From contig NZ_JAGSYC010000023.1 in assembly GCF_025685545.1 (NCBI RefSeq), positions 124,001 to 188,000 on the forward strand: a stretch of 64,000 nucleotides of DNA. Direction: 5' to 3'. Position 1 is the stretch's first letter. Each line of letters starts with the position of its first letter. Below, in pieces: positions 15,740 to 24,505 of this stretch. The notes below the pieces were generated by a model. That model did no database searches. It was not told the origin of the DNA and worked only from the letters and a program-made list of their open reading frames with translations. The position numbers and the translations under genes were made by a program. Origin of the DNA: Granulicella paludicola. GTDB taxonomy: Bacteria; Acidobacteriota; Terriglobia; Terriglobales; Acidobacteriaceae.

Positions 15740-18649
15740 ATGACGACTGCCAGAAAATCTTCGGCGAAGAAGGCCGTCGTAAAAAAGACTGCGCCGAAGA
15801 AAACATCCGTGAAAACGAAAGCTGCGAAGAAGTCTGCTTCGCCGTCGGCTGAGATTGATCGCCAGCTGGCTCTCTACCAGTCCATGCGCGACTTCAGCAT
15901 CACCGCAGAACCAAGCGGCAAAGAGACGCCATTCACTGCGAAAGGCAAGCTTCCCTTCGTCATCCAGAAGCACGCCGCCTCGCACCTCCACTACGACTTC
16001 CGCCTCGGCTGGAACGGCGTCCTCAAGAGTTGGGCCTGCGCCAAAGGCCCCAGCTACTTCCCCGGCGATCGCCGCCTCGCCGTGCAAGTCGAAGATCACC
16101 CCATAGGCTACGGTGGCTTCGAAGGCATCATCCCGCAGGGCCAGTACGGCGGCGGCACCGTCATGCTCTGGGACCAGGGCACCTGGGAGCCGCAGCCCGG
16201 ACACACCGACGTCGACGCCGGTCTCCGCGATGGCTCGCTCAAGTTCACCCTCCGCGGGACCAAACTCAATGGCAACTGGACACTCGTCCGCATGGGCGGC
16301 AAGGCTGCGAACGAGAAGAAACCAAACTGGCTCCTCGTCAAGGAACACGACGGCCTCGAACACAGCGAAACCGACATACCCATCATCGACTCCCAGCCGA
16401 ACAGCGTCGTCACCGGTCGCTCCCTCGAGCAGATCGCCGCCCAGCAGGACCACACCTGGAACTCGAACGACCCTCGCGCGAAGCAGCAGAAAGAACCGCC
16501 GGGCCTCGTAGCCAAGCCCGCGGCGAGAGCCGCGAAGTCAGCCCCCAAACCCAGCCCCACCGAAGTCCCCAAGTCCCCCAAAGAGAAACTCCCAGCCTTC
16601 ATCCCGCCGCAGCTCGCCTCGCAGGCCACCACGCCACCCGACACCGGCGCATGGCTGCACGAACTCAAGCTCGATGGCTACCGCATCCAGGCACGCAAGT
16701 CAGGCGACAAGGTCGAACTCCTCACCCGCACCGGCCTCGACTGGACGCACCGCATGAAGGCCCTCGCCGCCGACGTCGCGAAGCTCCCCGCCCACGACTG
16801 CCTCCTCGATGGCGAGGTCGTCGTCCTCGCCGACAACGGCACCACCAGCTTCGCCGACTTGCAGGCCGCCTTCCAAAGCGGTGGCAAAGCCCAGCTCACC
16901 TACTTTGTCTTCGACCTCCTTCATCTCGACGACCACAACCTCCGCGACCTCCCGCTTCTCGAACGCAAGAAGACCCTGCAGCAGCTCCTCGCCAACGCTC
17001 CTGCCGAGATCCGCCTCAGCGAACACCTCGATACCGACGGTGCAGCCATGTTCCAGAAGGCGTGCGAACTCCATGCCGAAGGCATCATCTCCAAGCGCGC
17101 CGACAGCCGCTATATCTCTGGCCGTAGCTCGTCCTGGCTCAAGCTCAAGTGCATCCGCGAGCAGGAGTTCGTCATCGGCGGCTTCACCCTCCCGGCCAAA
17201 GGCCACGCCGGCATCCACGGCATCGGCGCTCTCCTGCTCGGCTACTACGACGACGCTGGCCACCTCATCTACGCGGGCCGCACCGGCACCGGCTTCACCC
17301 AGAAGCTCCACAACTCCCTCCGCACCCAGCTCGAAAAACTCAAGCAGACCACTACCCCCTTCACCGATCCCCCCGCCGAAGCCCGCCGCGGAGCCGCCTG
17401 GGTCAAGCCCACGCTCGTCGCCCAGGTCCGCTTCGCCACCTGGACCTCCGACAACCTCCTCCGCCAGGCCTCCTTCCAGGGTCTCCGCGAAGACAAGCCC
17501 GCCAAAGAAGTCGGCCGCGAAGAACCCGTCGCCAAAACACCGACGAAAACTCACCAGCAATCCTCTTCGAAGGGTAGGCCTTCCAAGGATGGGGCTTTGG
17601 AGGGTGCAGCTTTGAAGGGTACGGGCTTCAGCCCGTACATAAAAGTCCCCAAAAAGACTGGGGCTTCAGCCCCGGAGGGTACGGATCTTCGCACCCCGAA
17701 AAGACTCAATCCGAACGCCTCCAAAACATTTGCAACCCACAAGGAAGCCAAAGTCACAGCCAAGCCCACCACCCAACACGCCCCCATCCGCCTCACCCAC
17801 CCCGACAAAATCATCGACCCCGAATCCGGTACCACCAAGCAGCAGCTCGCCGATTACTACTGGGCCATCGCGCCCTACATGCTCCAGCAGATCGAAGGAC
17901 GCCCGCTCTCCATCGTCCGCTGCCCCGAAGGTTCTATCAAGCCCTGCTTCTTCCAGAAGCACACCAACACTACGCTGCCTCCCGGCGTCGAATCCATAGA
18001 CGTCCCCGACAAGAAGACCGGCAAGCCCGAAGCCTATATCACCGTCCGCACGCCCGAAGCCCTCGCCGGCCTCGCGCAGATCGGCGTCCTCGAAGTTCAC
18101 CCCTGGGGCTCGCAGAACGACGACCTCGAGCACCCGGACCGCATCATCATCGACCTCGACCCCGACGCCGCCATCTCCTGGCCCACCCTCGCCGCCGCAG
18201 CCGCCGAGGTCCGCGCCCGCCTCAAAAAACTCGGCCTCGAATCCTTCCTCAAATCCACCGGCGGCAAGGGCCTGCACATCGTCGTTCCCATCGCACCCGA
18301 CCACGACTGGCCCACCGTCAAAGCCTTCGCTCATAACTTCGTCCTGCAGCTCGAAAAAGATAACCCCCGCCTCTACCTCACCAAGATGTCGAAGGCCGCT
18401 CGCAAAGATCACATCTATCTCGACTACCTCCGCAACGAGCGCGGAGCCACCGCCGTCGCCGCCTTCTCCCCTCGCGCCCGCGCAGGCATGCCCGTCTCTC
18501 TGCCGCTCCCGTGGTCCGACCTCAAGCTCCCCGAGCGCCCGCTCTTCTACCTCTCCAACTTCGCCGACTGGAAGTCCCGCCTCCGCTCCAACCCCTGGAA
18601 GCAGCTCCCCACCCTTCACGATCAGACGATCCCTACACCGCAGGGCTAA
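15740..18649 (+). CDS. ligD: LigD: DNA repair phosphoesterase-ligase-polymerase
   Basis: Multifunctional NHEJ enzyme of 969 residues with the domain order phosphoesterase, ATP-dependent ligase, primase-like polymerase, as in the Pseudomonas type. The phosphoesterase domain is seen at about residues 50-215 (HAASHLHYDFRL, GGFEGIIPQGQYGGG). The ligase lysine is K310 in ELKLDGYRIQA, with further motifs (CLLDGEVVVL, SSWLKLKC). The polymerase domain occupies the last 300 residues (IIIDLDPD, KSTGGKGLHIVVP, DHIYLDYLRNERG). The N-terminus is a Lys/Ala-rich tail of about 33 residues. The ligase-polymerase linker holds a palindromic DNA repeat in frame (residues about 610-653), making the protein longer than usual. 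The ribosome binding site GAGGG overlaps the ku stop codon. Confidence 0.97.
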   Translation: MTTARKSSAKKAVVKKTAPKKTSVKTKAAKKSASPSAEIDRQLALYQSMRDFSITAEPSGKETPFTAKGKLPFVIQKHAASHLHYDFRLGWNGVLKSWACAKGPSYFPGDRRLAVQVEDHPIGYGGFEGIIPQGQYGGGTVMLWDQGTWEPQPGHTDVDAGLRDGSLKFTLRGTKLNGNWTLVRMGGKAANEKKPNWLLVKEHDGLEHSETDIPIIDSQPNSVVTGRSLEQIAAQQDHTWNSNDPRAKQQKEPPGLVAKPAARAAKSAPKPSPTEVPKSPKEKLPAFIPPQLASQATTPPDTGAWLHELKLDGYRIQARKSGDKVELLTRTGLDWTHRMKALAADVAKLPAHDCLLDGEVVVLADNGTTSFADLQAAFQSGGKAQLTYFVFDLLHLDDHNLRDLPLLERKKTLQQLLANAPAEIRLSEHLDTDGAAMFQKACELHAEGIISKRADSRYISGRSSSWLKLKCIREQEFVIGGFTLPAKGHAGIHGIGALLLGYYDDAGHLIYAGRTGTGFTQKLHNSLRTQLEKLKQTTTPFTDPPAEARRGAAWVKPTLVAQVRFATWTSDNLLRQASFQGLREDKPAKEVGREEPVAKTPTKTHQQSSSKGRPSKDGALEGAALKGTGFSPYIKVPKKTGASAPEGTDLRTPKRLNPNASKTFATHKEAKVTAKPTTQHAPIRLTHPDKIIDPESGTTKQQLADYYWAIAPYMLQQIEGRPLSIVRCPEGSIKPCFFQKHTNTTLPPGVESIDVPDKKTGKPEAYITVRTPEALAGLAQIGVLEVHPWGSQNDDLEHPDRIIIDLDPDAAISWPTLAAAAAEVRARLKKLGLESFLKSTGGKGLHIVVPIAPDHDWPTVKAFAHNFVLQLEKDNPRLYLTKMSKAARKDHIYLDYLRNERGATAVAAFSPRARAGMPVSLPLPWSDLKLPERPLFYLSNFADWKSRLRSNPWKQLPTLHDQTIPTPQG
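17569..17690. repeat. REP-like palindromic repeat inserted in ligD
   Basis: The block contains a perfect inverted repeat at 17619-17638 (GTACGGGCT, TC, AGCCCGTAC), a second at 17660-17673 (GGGGCT, TC, AGCCCC) and four copies of AGGGT(A/G) at about 17571, 17601, 17616 and 17676. The shared core GGGCTTCAGCCC and the spacing suggest a dispersed intergenic palindromic element. It lies in frame in the linker between the ligase and polymerase domains. No second copy of the core was seen in this window, so dispersal in the genome is inferred. Confidence 0.65.
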
Positions 18650-18710
18650 TCGCCAAAGACCTCATCGTGGCGACCTCCCTGCCTCTCTCTTCTCTCCAGA
18701 AACACCTCCC

Positions 18711-21200
18711 CTAAAAAGCAAACTGAAGCGAAGTCGAGATCGTCCGAGGCGCTCCCAGGTGCGCCGTGTTCGCACTTGCATTCGAACCCGTAATATCCCC
18801 CGCCGCAATCGTCGAGTAGTACCGCGTGTCCGTAATGTTGTTGCACGTGAACCGCAGCGTGGCCAGCTTCGTAAACAGCGCATGCTGGTATCGTGCGCCG
18901 AAGTCGAACGTGTTGTAGCCCGTCGTCGTGTGCAGGTTCTGATCATCCTGAGGACGCTTGCCCACAAACTGCCAGTCCCCCGTCAGGCTCAGGTTCGCCA
19001 CACCTGGCACGCGGTACTCGCTTAGCAGGTTCGACTTGTACGCCGGGATACCCACGAACCGCTTGCCGTTCGTCGAGGCCACGTTCGTATCGTTCAGCCG
19101 CGCATTCAGTGCAGTAAAGCCGCCATCGATCAGCAGCCGGTGAAACACCGTGCCCTGCGCCGAAATCTCCGCGCCATAGTTCACCTGCTGCCCGGCAATC
19201 GTATAGATCGTCTGCGTCGCGCTGCCGTTGTAGGCCAGCGTATCGGCAAACGGTCGCTGCAGCCGGAACAGCGCCGCCGTCACCGCCAGCGGACGGGCCT
19301 CGGTCTTTACGCCAATCTCCCACTCCTTGCTGCGGTACGGAGCCAGCGACTGGTTCGCGTTCACCAGTGTATTCACGCCATTCACGATCGTGCCGCCCGG
19401 CGCAATATCGCCCTGCTGCAAGCTGCTCGCATACGTGCCATACACCGTGGACCAGCTCGTAGGCTTGTACATCACGCTCGCCGAAGGACTGATGCCCTGC
19501 TTGTTCGATCCGCTCGTCCGCGCCGTCGCCGAGTTGTTGTCCACGCCGATCCAGTCCTGGCTCGCCGCCAGCCGCACCAGGAAACGGTTCTTCCAAGAAA
19601 GCAGATCGCCAAGGTTGAACCCCTGCTGATGCACGACAGCCGACTGGTACAGCCCATGGTTCTGTGGCAGCCCTGCCAGCGGAGCGTTGAAGATCTTCGG
19701 CGCATTCACGTTCGCCGAACCCAGCGCCAGCGTCGCCGCCGCAGGCGAGGTATACGCATACTGGTTGAACCGGTATCCCTCGCTCGCCAGAACCACATCC
19801 TGCTTGATGCCCCACCTCTGGATCACGCCCGTGATGTATCCCAGGTCGCTCTCCACGCCAAAGCGCGGCGCAAAGCCAGCCGCCAGCGACGAGTTGTAAT
19901 CGCCTGCGTTATCGCTGATCGTGTTCACCGGCGTATCGATAAAGCGGTCCAGCCGCTGCGCCAGTCCACCCGCCATCGCATGCCAGTTTGGCGTAAAGTC
20001 ATGCAGCAGCCGAACGCTCGTGCTCTGCGTCGTCAGGTTCACACCCGCGTACGCCTGCCCATAGCCACGGACCGTCGGGTCTGGCGCACTCGGCAGAAGG
20101 AAGTCCGGCGCAGCCGCGTTCGTCTTCGACGAAGGCCCGTAGCTGAACCAGCCCGGACAGCCGCGCTGCACAATGTCATACACGCTGTAGTGCGCATCGA
20201 TCGTCGTGTGATCGGTCGGTCGCAGGTCGAATGCGAACTCCGCCAGCCGACGACGCAACCGGCTCGCCTCTACAAACTGCGTGCCATCCCCGTACAGCAG
20301 ATTTGAGCGATAGCCCAGGATCTTATGCGGCCCCAGACGGCCACCGAAGTCGCCATAGATCGTGCCCACCGTGCTGCTGTCCTGCTCGAGATAGATGTTG
20401 TTAGTGCGCTCTTCCGTCGGCCGCTTCAACACGAAGTCGAACATGCCCGACGGGTTCGCGGGGCCATACATCGCAGCGCCCAGGCCGTTTTCCACCTGCA
20501 GCTCCTGGTACTGCTCCATCGCATTGCCACCGGTAATCGCGATCGCCATGCCATCCATGCGCGTGTTCTGCGCGATGCTGCCCTGCACGCCGCGCGTCGC
20601 GGGTCGCAGAATCTCCGGACCCTGCTGCTCCGTGTACGACACCAGCGGAAGGTACTTCATTGTGTCCTTGAAGCTTTTCACCTGCGTGTTCTGGATCTCG
20701 TCCGCCGGCATCACCGTAATCACATACGGCTGGTTCACGATCGGCGCATTGCCCATCACCCCGCGGTCCACCTGCGCCACGGAATACCCATTCGCAGCAG
20801 TACCCGAGATCCCCGCCGTCACCGTCACCGAAGCATTCGCACCCGAAACCTGCAACGCCACATCGCGCGTCACGCTCTGGCTCGCCACCACCACGCCGTC
20901 CACATCGACCACCGCGAACCCGTCCTTGCGGGCCTCCAACCGATACGTCCCAGCGGGCACGCCGCCAAACCGATAATGCCCCGCATCATCCGTCGTCGTT
21001 CGTAGACCGCTCGACCGCATCCCGCTCGACAACGTCACCACCGCATGGCTGACCGCTGACTGGTCGGGATCGCTCACCGTCCCACTCACACTCGCCTGCG
21101 CCCATGCCTTCGCCCCACCAAACGACAACAGGCAAACACCCCCCACCAGAGCCAACCGCCAACGACAGCCAGCTTTTGCAACCTCAGAAATCTGCTTCAT
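18711..21200 (-). CDS. TonB-dependent receptor, siderophore-type with carboxypeptidase-regulatory domain
   Basis: An outer-membrane receptor of 829 residues, shorter than the Oar-like ones and closer to siderophore receptors. Signal peptide (LALVGGVCLLSFGGAKAWAQ), a carboxypeptidase-regulatory domain (SGTVSDPDQSAVSHAVVTL to about residue 100), plug (PYVITVMPADEIQNTQ; MKYLPLVSYTEQQGPE; TRGVQGSIAQNTRMDG) and a 22-strand-type barrel with the typical C-terminus GAPRTISTSLQFAF ending in Phe. Start ATG at 21198-21200 is chosen over the upstream 21224 because GAGGAG lies 5-6 bases before it. It is convergent with ligD, separated by 61 bases without a hairpin. Iron-siderophore uptake is the usual role, but no Fur box was recognised upstream, so the substrate stays open. 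Confidence 0.9.
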   Translation of the reverse strand: MKQISEVAKAGCRWRLALVGGVCLLSFGGAKAWAQASVSGTVSDPDQSAVSHAVVTLSSGMRSSGLRTTTDDAGHYRFGGVPAGTYRLEARKDGFAVVDVDGVVVASQSVTRDVALQVSGANASVTVTAGISGTAANGYSVAQVDRGVMGNAPIVNQPYVITVMPADEIQNTQVKSFKDTMKYLPLVSYTEQQGPEILRPATRGVQGSIAQNTRMDGMAIAITGGNAMEQYQELQVENGLGAAMYGPANPSGMFDFVLKRPTEERTNNIYLEQDSSTVGTIYGDFGGRLGPHKILGYRSNLLYGDGTQFVEASRLRRRLAEFAFDLRPTDHTTIDAHYSVYDIVQRGCPGWFSYGPSSKTNAAAPDFLLPSAPDPTVRGYGQAYAGVNLTTQSTSVRLLHDFTPNWHAMAGGLAQRLDRFIDTPVNTISDNAGDYNSSLAAGFAPRFGVESDLGYITGVIQRWGIKQDVVLASEGYRFNQYAYTSPAAATLALGSANVNAPKIFNAPLAGLPQNHGLYQSAVVHQQGFNLGDLLSWKNRFLVRLAASQDWIGVDNNSATARTSGSNKQGISPSASVMYKPTSWSTVYGTYASSLQQGDIAPGGTIVNGVNTLVNANQSLAPYRSKEWEIGVKTEARPLAVTAALFRLQRPFADTLAYNGSATQTIYTIAGQQVNYGAEISAQGTVFHRLLIDGGFTALNARLNDTNVASTNGKRFVGIPAYKSNLLSEYRVPGVANLSLTGDWQFVGKRPQDDQNLHTTTGYNTFDFGARYQHALFTKLATLRFTCNNITDTRYYSTIAAGDITGSNASANTAHLGAPRTISTSLQFAF

Positions 21201-21668
21201 GCGCTCCTCAGAAAAACTACCCACTCGTCACGACCGTCGACAGGCCGGCAAACATCGCCCGCCGCGTCGTCGTTTCGAGCTTTTTTGCTTAGTTTCGGGT
21301 TCGAACAAAGAAGGGCACTCCCTTCATTCGCGTGTGTTCAAACCACAGGACAGGATTGACCTATGCAGATGTCGACATACGACCCAATACTCTATATAAC
21401 GTATCAAACCGTATAGAAACGTCAAAGCTTGGGCACGCGCTACTTCCCACCGGTGTCCCTCTTTCCCGCCAATTCTTGTCAAGCCCCCGCGACTGTAACC
21501 TGTTCATTGCAAAAGGAATAAAGTTGCATGTTTACCTTTTCCAATCTGCTATCATTAAGTTATAGAGGCAAGCGAAGAGGCCAGGGATCAGATCCCCGGC
21601 CTCTTCGCTTCTGGATGGACTTATCTGCACCAGTTTGGCTCTTATTTCCAGACCTAACCGGCTCCCTT
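21201..21668. other. Intergenic region between receptor and M14 peptidase genes
   Basis: About 470 bases holding the upstream region of the receptor (start 21200) and the end of the peptidase transcript. AT-rich around 21360-21420, with short arms CTATA/TATAG at about 21391-21415 that could be a regulator site but are too weak to call. The hairpin at 21570-21610 is listed separately. Short open frames here show no family features. Confidence 0.5.
21570..21610 (-). terminator. Long-stem hairpin terminator after M14 peptidase gene
   Basis: An extended inverted repeat: AAGCGAAGAGGCC and GGCCTCTTCGCTT enclose an inner GGGATC/GATCCC, giving a stem of about 19 bp with a small bulge. It lies 58 bases past the stop of the minus-strand peptidase gene. 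There is no clean U-tract on the exit side, so termination efficiency is uncertain. Confidence 0.5.
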
Positions 21669-21715
21669 TCAATACTTTGACCTCGAAAGTATGGGGGGAG
21701 AGGGGGGAGGGGGAG
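21669..21715. repeat. C-rich dispersed repeat, copy A
   Basis: On the minus strand this reads a run of C-rich triplets ending CCCCCCATACTT, then TCGAGG, TCAAAGTATTGAAA. The same C-run, CATACTT and TCAAA.TATT order occurs at 63948-64000 on the plus strand. Here it forms the last 15 or so codons and the stop of the M14 peptidase gene. Confidence 0.55.
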
Positions 21716-24455
21716 TATCAGCCTTTTCCGCCGACCCTTCTACTTGAGCCAGATTCCGGAAGTTCATCAGCGTGTTGAACATCATTCGGTACTCGCCAAG
21801 GTTCTGCCAGCGCCACACCGGATTCGTCGTAAACATCACAACCTCGCCCTTTCCGACAGGCGCAACGACCACCGCAGCGCGGCCCTTGATCTCATCCGCG
21901 CCGTTGAACAGACCGCTTAATACCGACTTCTCCCCGCCTGGAAACCGCATCAGCACATTCGTACGGTTCATCTCGGCAGGCATTCGCAACAAAGGCCCAT
22001 TCGCATAACGCACGGGAACCGTCTTCTCCGAGTAGCCATAAAAAATCGGATTCTCCGGATGCGTAATCTCCGCCTCCACAATCGGTCCCGGAGCATAGAA
22101 CTTGCCAGCCGGAGTTCCGCTGTCGATCGTCGGCGTCATCCCGAAGTCCACAGGAAACGCACTCGAAGTCCCCAGCGTCACCAGAAGTCCACCGCTCTCG
22201 GTAAACTTCTCCAGCTCCACAACGCCCGCAGCTCCCATTCCGCCGGAGATGTCCTCCGACGATCCGTAGTCGCCGAGAAACTTGAACTTCTCCGACTTCA
22301 CATAAGGCAACGGCTTATCGCCCTTGGGAATATCGACGACCATCGCCTTCGCATTCCGCACCTGGTTCGGAATCAGCACCACGTCATAGTCCTTCGCCAG
22401 ATCGCCCTTCAATACGCGTTCCTTGAAGATCAGGTCGTAAGGCACCTTGTACTGATCGAACGTATAACGGACCCAGCCAACATCCTGCGTTCCGCTCCAC
22501 GTGCTGAAGATCGCCAGCCGCGGCAGCGGAGCCTCATGCTTCTCTACCTTCGGCATCGCCGCAAGCGCAGTCACATTCAACCCGAGCTCCTTCGCCAGCG
22601 GCTTCAACGCACCGCCAGCGCTGGCTGGAACCAGGAACGTCCCCGCAGCAAACGTCGTGCCATCCACCGCAAACGGCTTCTCGGCGATCTGCACCGCTGC
22701 GTCCTTCAATCCGTATCTCAGAGTCACGAGGTTCGGCGAACCATGGTCCGCAACCGCGTAAACAGCAACTGAAGCCGCATCTTTCAGGGTTCCAACCGGC
22801 TTTGTCGCCTCCACCAGATCCACCGCGACCGCCTGTACCGCAATGTCCTTCGTCGGCTTGATGACCGTGTTCGTCATCAGGCTCATCGTCCACGCGCTGT
22901 CGTCGTAGGTCGTCAACTCAGGATCAGGATCGACCTGCTTGCCCAGCAGCGTCTTCGCGAGCGGTCCATAAGGCTGGTTCGACTTCACAATCAACGAACC
23001 AGCAGGATACTCACCATCGCTCAACTTGATCGCCGACTTCGCGCGACCCACCTCGATGCCCTGCATCCGAAGAATGTGCAACACGAACGCCACGCGCGTC
23101 GGGTCTTCCTGATCTGCCGGAATCACAAAGCCGTAAGGCGCATCTTTGGTACCGGCCGTAACCGCATTACGGCTTTTTACGTAGTAGTCCTCAAGCAGCA
23201 CCTGCGGAAACGCCGACGCGAACTGCAGCGACGTCAGCACGCCCGTCTCGGCATAGTTCGTGTTGTTCCGCATCGACCACAGCACTTCTTTGTATGGAGG
23301 ATTGGGCCGGAACCATTGCCGCTTCGTCGCGTCGCCGCCCGCTCCTCCGCCTCCACCAGTTACCGCGGGATTTGGGTTCGAGATGGTCCGCTGCATCGTC
23401 GTCGCTCCAGCGTTGCCCATAATCTCGTAGAAGCGCATCAACCCGTTGTGGTTCGTTGCCATGATCGCTACGTATCCCGGCGACCACGCATCGACATAGC
23501 CATGCGTCCACACGCCGGGCATTCCATACTTCGTCAGCTGCGACATGTCCCAGTTGGAAAGCATCGGAAGCTCGCCATAGACGATCGGATCCCACAGCGG
23601 GTTCTGCGGTGCCTGCCCGCTGTAGATATAAAGAAACGGAACAGATTCATGCAGATCGTGAATGATCGGCGGATGCCATTGCAGATACCAGTTCAGAAAG
23701 TTCTGGTTCGCCGCTCCCGCATAGTTGATGTCACGATTGTCGTCATGCTTTGTGTACTTGCCCCAATACGGAACGCTGGACATCTTTTCATAGTTCGTCA
23801 CATCCACGTTGTGCGCGAAGTACCAATCAATCGAGCGGTCACGGCCATCGGGATCAGCCACCGGCAGGATCGCCACGACGACCTCCGAACGTATCTTCTG
23901 GATCAGCGGCGAATCCTCTGTCACCAGTCGATACGCCAGTTCCATCAGCATCTCCGGAGGTCCTAACTCCGCGCTGTGCAGACCGCCCGATAGTGTGTAG
24001 ATCGGCTTCGTCTTCGCAATGAGCGCATGAGCCTCCGCATCGCTCAGCCCACGCGGATCTGCCAGCCGCGCCAGGTTTTTGCGGTTATCTTCCAGATGAG
24101 CTATCGAGTCCTCGGAACCTACGAAGACGATGACCGAGTCGCGACCTTCCTCGGTCTTGCCGATCCGCATCACCTTCACGCGACCCGTATGCGCTGCCAG
24201 TGAGTCGTAGAAGCGGAGCACGTCGGCATAGTAGGTCAATTGCTTGGGCGCGCCAATATGATGACCCAACACATCCTTCGGCGAAGGCACTTGGGAACTC
24301 GCAGGCAGATGGTCCACCAGCGGGCTCAGAAACTCCGGCTTTGTCGTCCAATCCTTCACGCTCGCGGCAAAGTCGGTGTCCATGGTCTGGGCCACGCAGG
24401 CTGCGGAAGAGGCGACAAGAAACACGGACAACACCGCTGATAGGCGCTTCGGCAT
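21669..24455 (-). CDS. Exported M14-family zinc carboxypeptidase-like protein (second paralogue)
   Basis: A 928-residue secreted peptidase with the same architecture as the gene at 8045: signal peptide (LSVFLVASSAACVAQ), M14 zinc site in GGLHSAELGPPE (HSAE), LPVADPDGRDR, third zinc ligand in IIHDLHESVP, candidate catalytic Glu in LMRFYEIMGNAG, then a glutamine-amidotransferase-like domain (DVVLIPNQVRNAKA). A Gly-rich loop (NPAVTGGGGGAGGDATK) interrupts the M14 domain. The start is ATG 24453-24455, preceded by GGAG at 9 bases; an in-frame GTG lies 15 bases further upstream. The tail DTPPPPSPPILSRSKY comes from a dispersed C-rich repeat and is probably not part of the fold. Upstream gene is ribokinase, 50 bases away, so co-transcription is possible. 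Confidence 0.9.
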   Translation of the reverse strand: MPKRLSAVLSVFLVASSAACVAQTMDTDFAASVKDWTTKPEFLSPLVDHLPASSQVPSPKDVLGHHIGAPKQLTYYADVLRFYDSLAAHTGRVKVMRIGKTEEGRDSVIVFVGSEDSIAHLEDNRKNLARLADPRGLSDAEAHALIAKTKPIYTLSGGLHSAELGPPEMLMELAYRLVTEDSPLIQKIRSEVVVAILPVADPDGRDRSIDWYFAHNVDVTNYEKMSSVPYWGKYTKHDDNRDINYAGAANQNFLNWYLQWHPPIIHDLHESVPFLYIYSGQAPQNPLWDPIVYGELPMLSNWDMSQLTKYGMPGVWTHGYVDAWSPGYVAIMATNHNGLMRFYEIMGNAGATTMQRTISNPNPAVTGGGGGAGGDATKRQWFRPNPPYKEVLWSMRNNTNYAETGVLTSLQFASAFPQVLLEDYYVKSRNAVTAGTKDAPYGFVIPADQEDPTRVAFVLHILRMQGIEVGRAKSAIKLSDGEYPAGSLIVKSNQPYGPLAKTLLGKQVDPDPELTTYDDSAWTMSLMTNTVIKPTKDIAVQAVAVDLVEATKPVGTLKDAASVAVYAVADHGSPNLVTLRYGLKDAAVQIAEKPFAVDGTTFAAGTFLVPASAGGALKPLAKELGLNVTALAAMPKVEKHEAPLPRLAIFSTWSGTQDVGWVRYTFDQYKVPYDLIFKERVLKGDLAKDYDVVLIPNQVRNAKAMVVDIPKGDKPLPYVKSEKFKFLGDYGSSEDISGGMGAAGVVELEKFTESGGLLVTLGTSSAFPVDFGMTPTIDSGTPAGKFYAPGPIVEAEITHPENPIFYGYSEKTVPVRYANGPLLRMPAEMNRTNVLMRFPGGEKSVLSGLFNGADEIKGRAAVVVAPVGKGEVVMFTTNPVWRWQNLGEYRMMFNTLMNFRNLAQVEGSAEKADTPPPPSPPILSRSKY

Positions 24456-24505
24456 AGGAACGTTCTCCACCTTTAGAGGATCTTCGCCCTATACTAACGC
24501 GCCGC

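Noticed and set aside
16030-17127. 365-codon Arg/Pro-rich frame on the plus strand
   Set aside because: Out-of-frame reading of ligD; the LigD frame has all catalytic motifs.
19140-20306. 388-codon plus-strand open frame
   Set aside because: Antisense to the siderophore-type receptor; Arg/His-rich and without family features.
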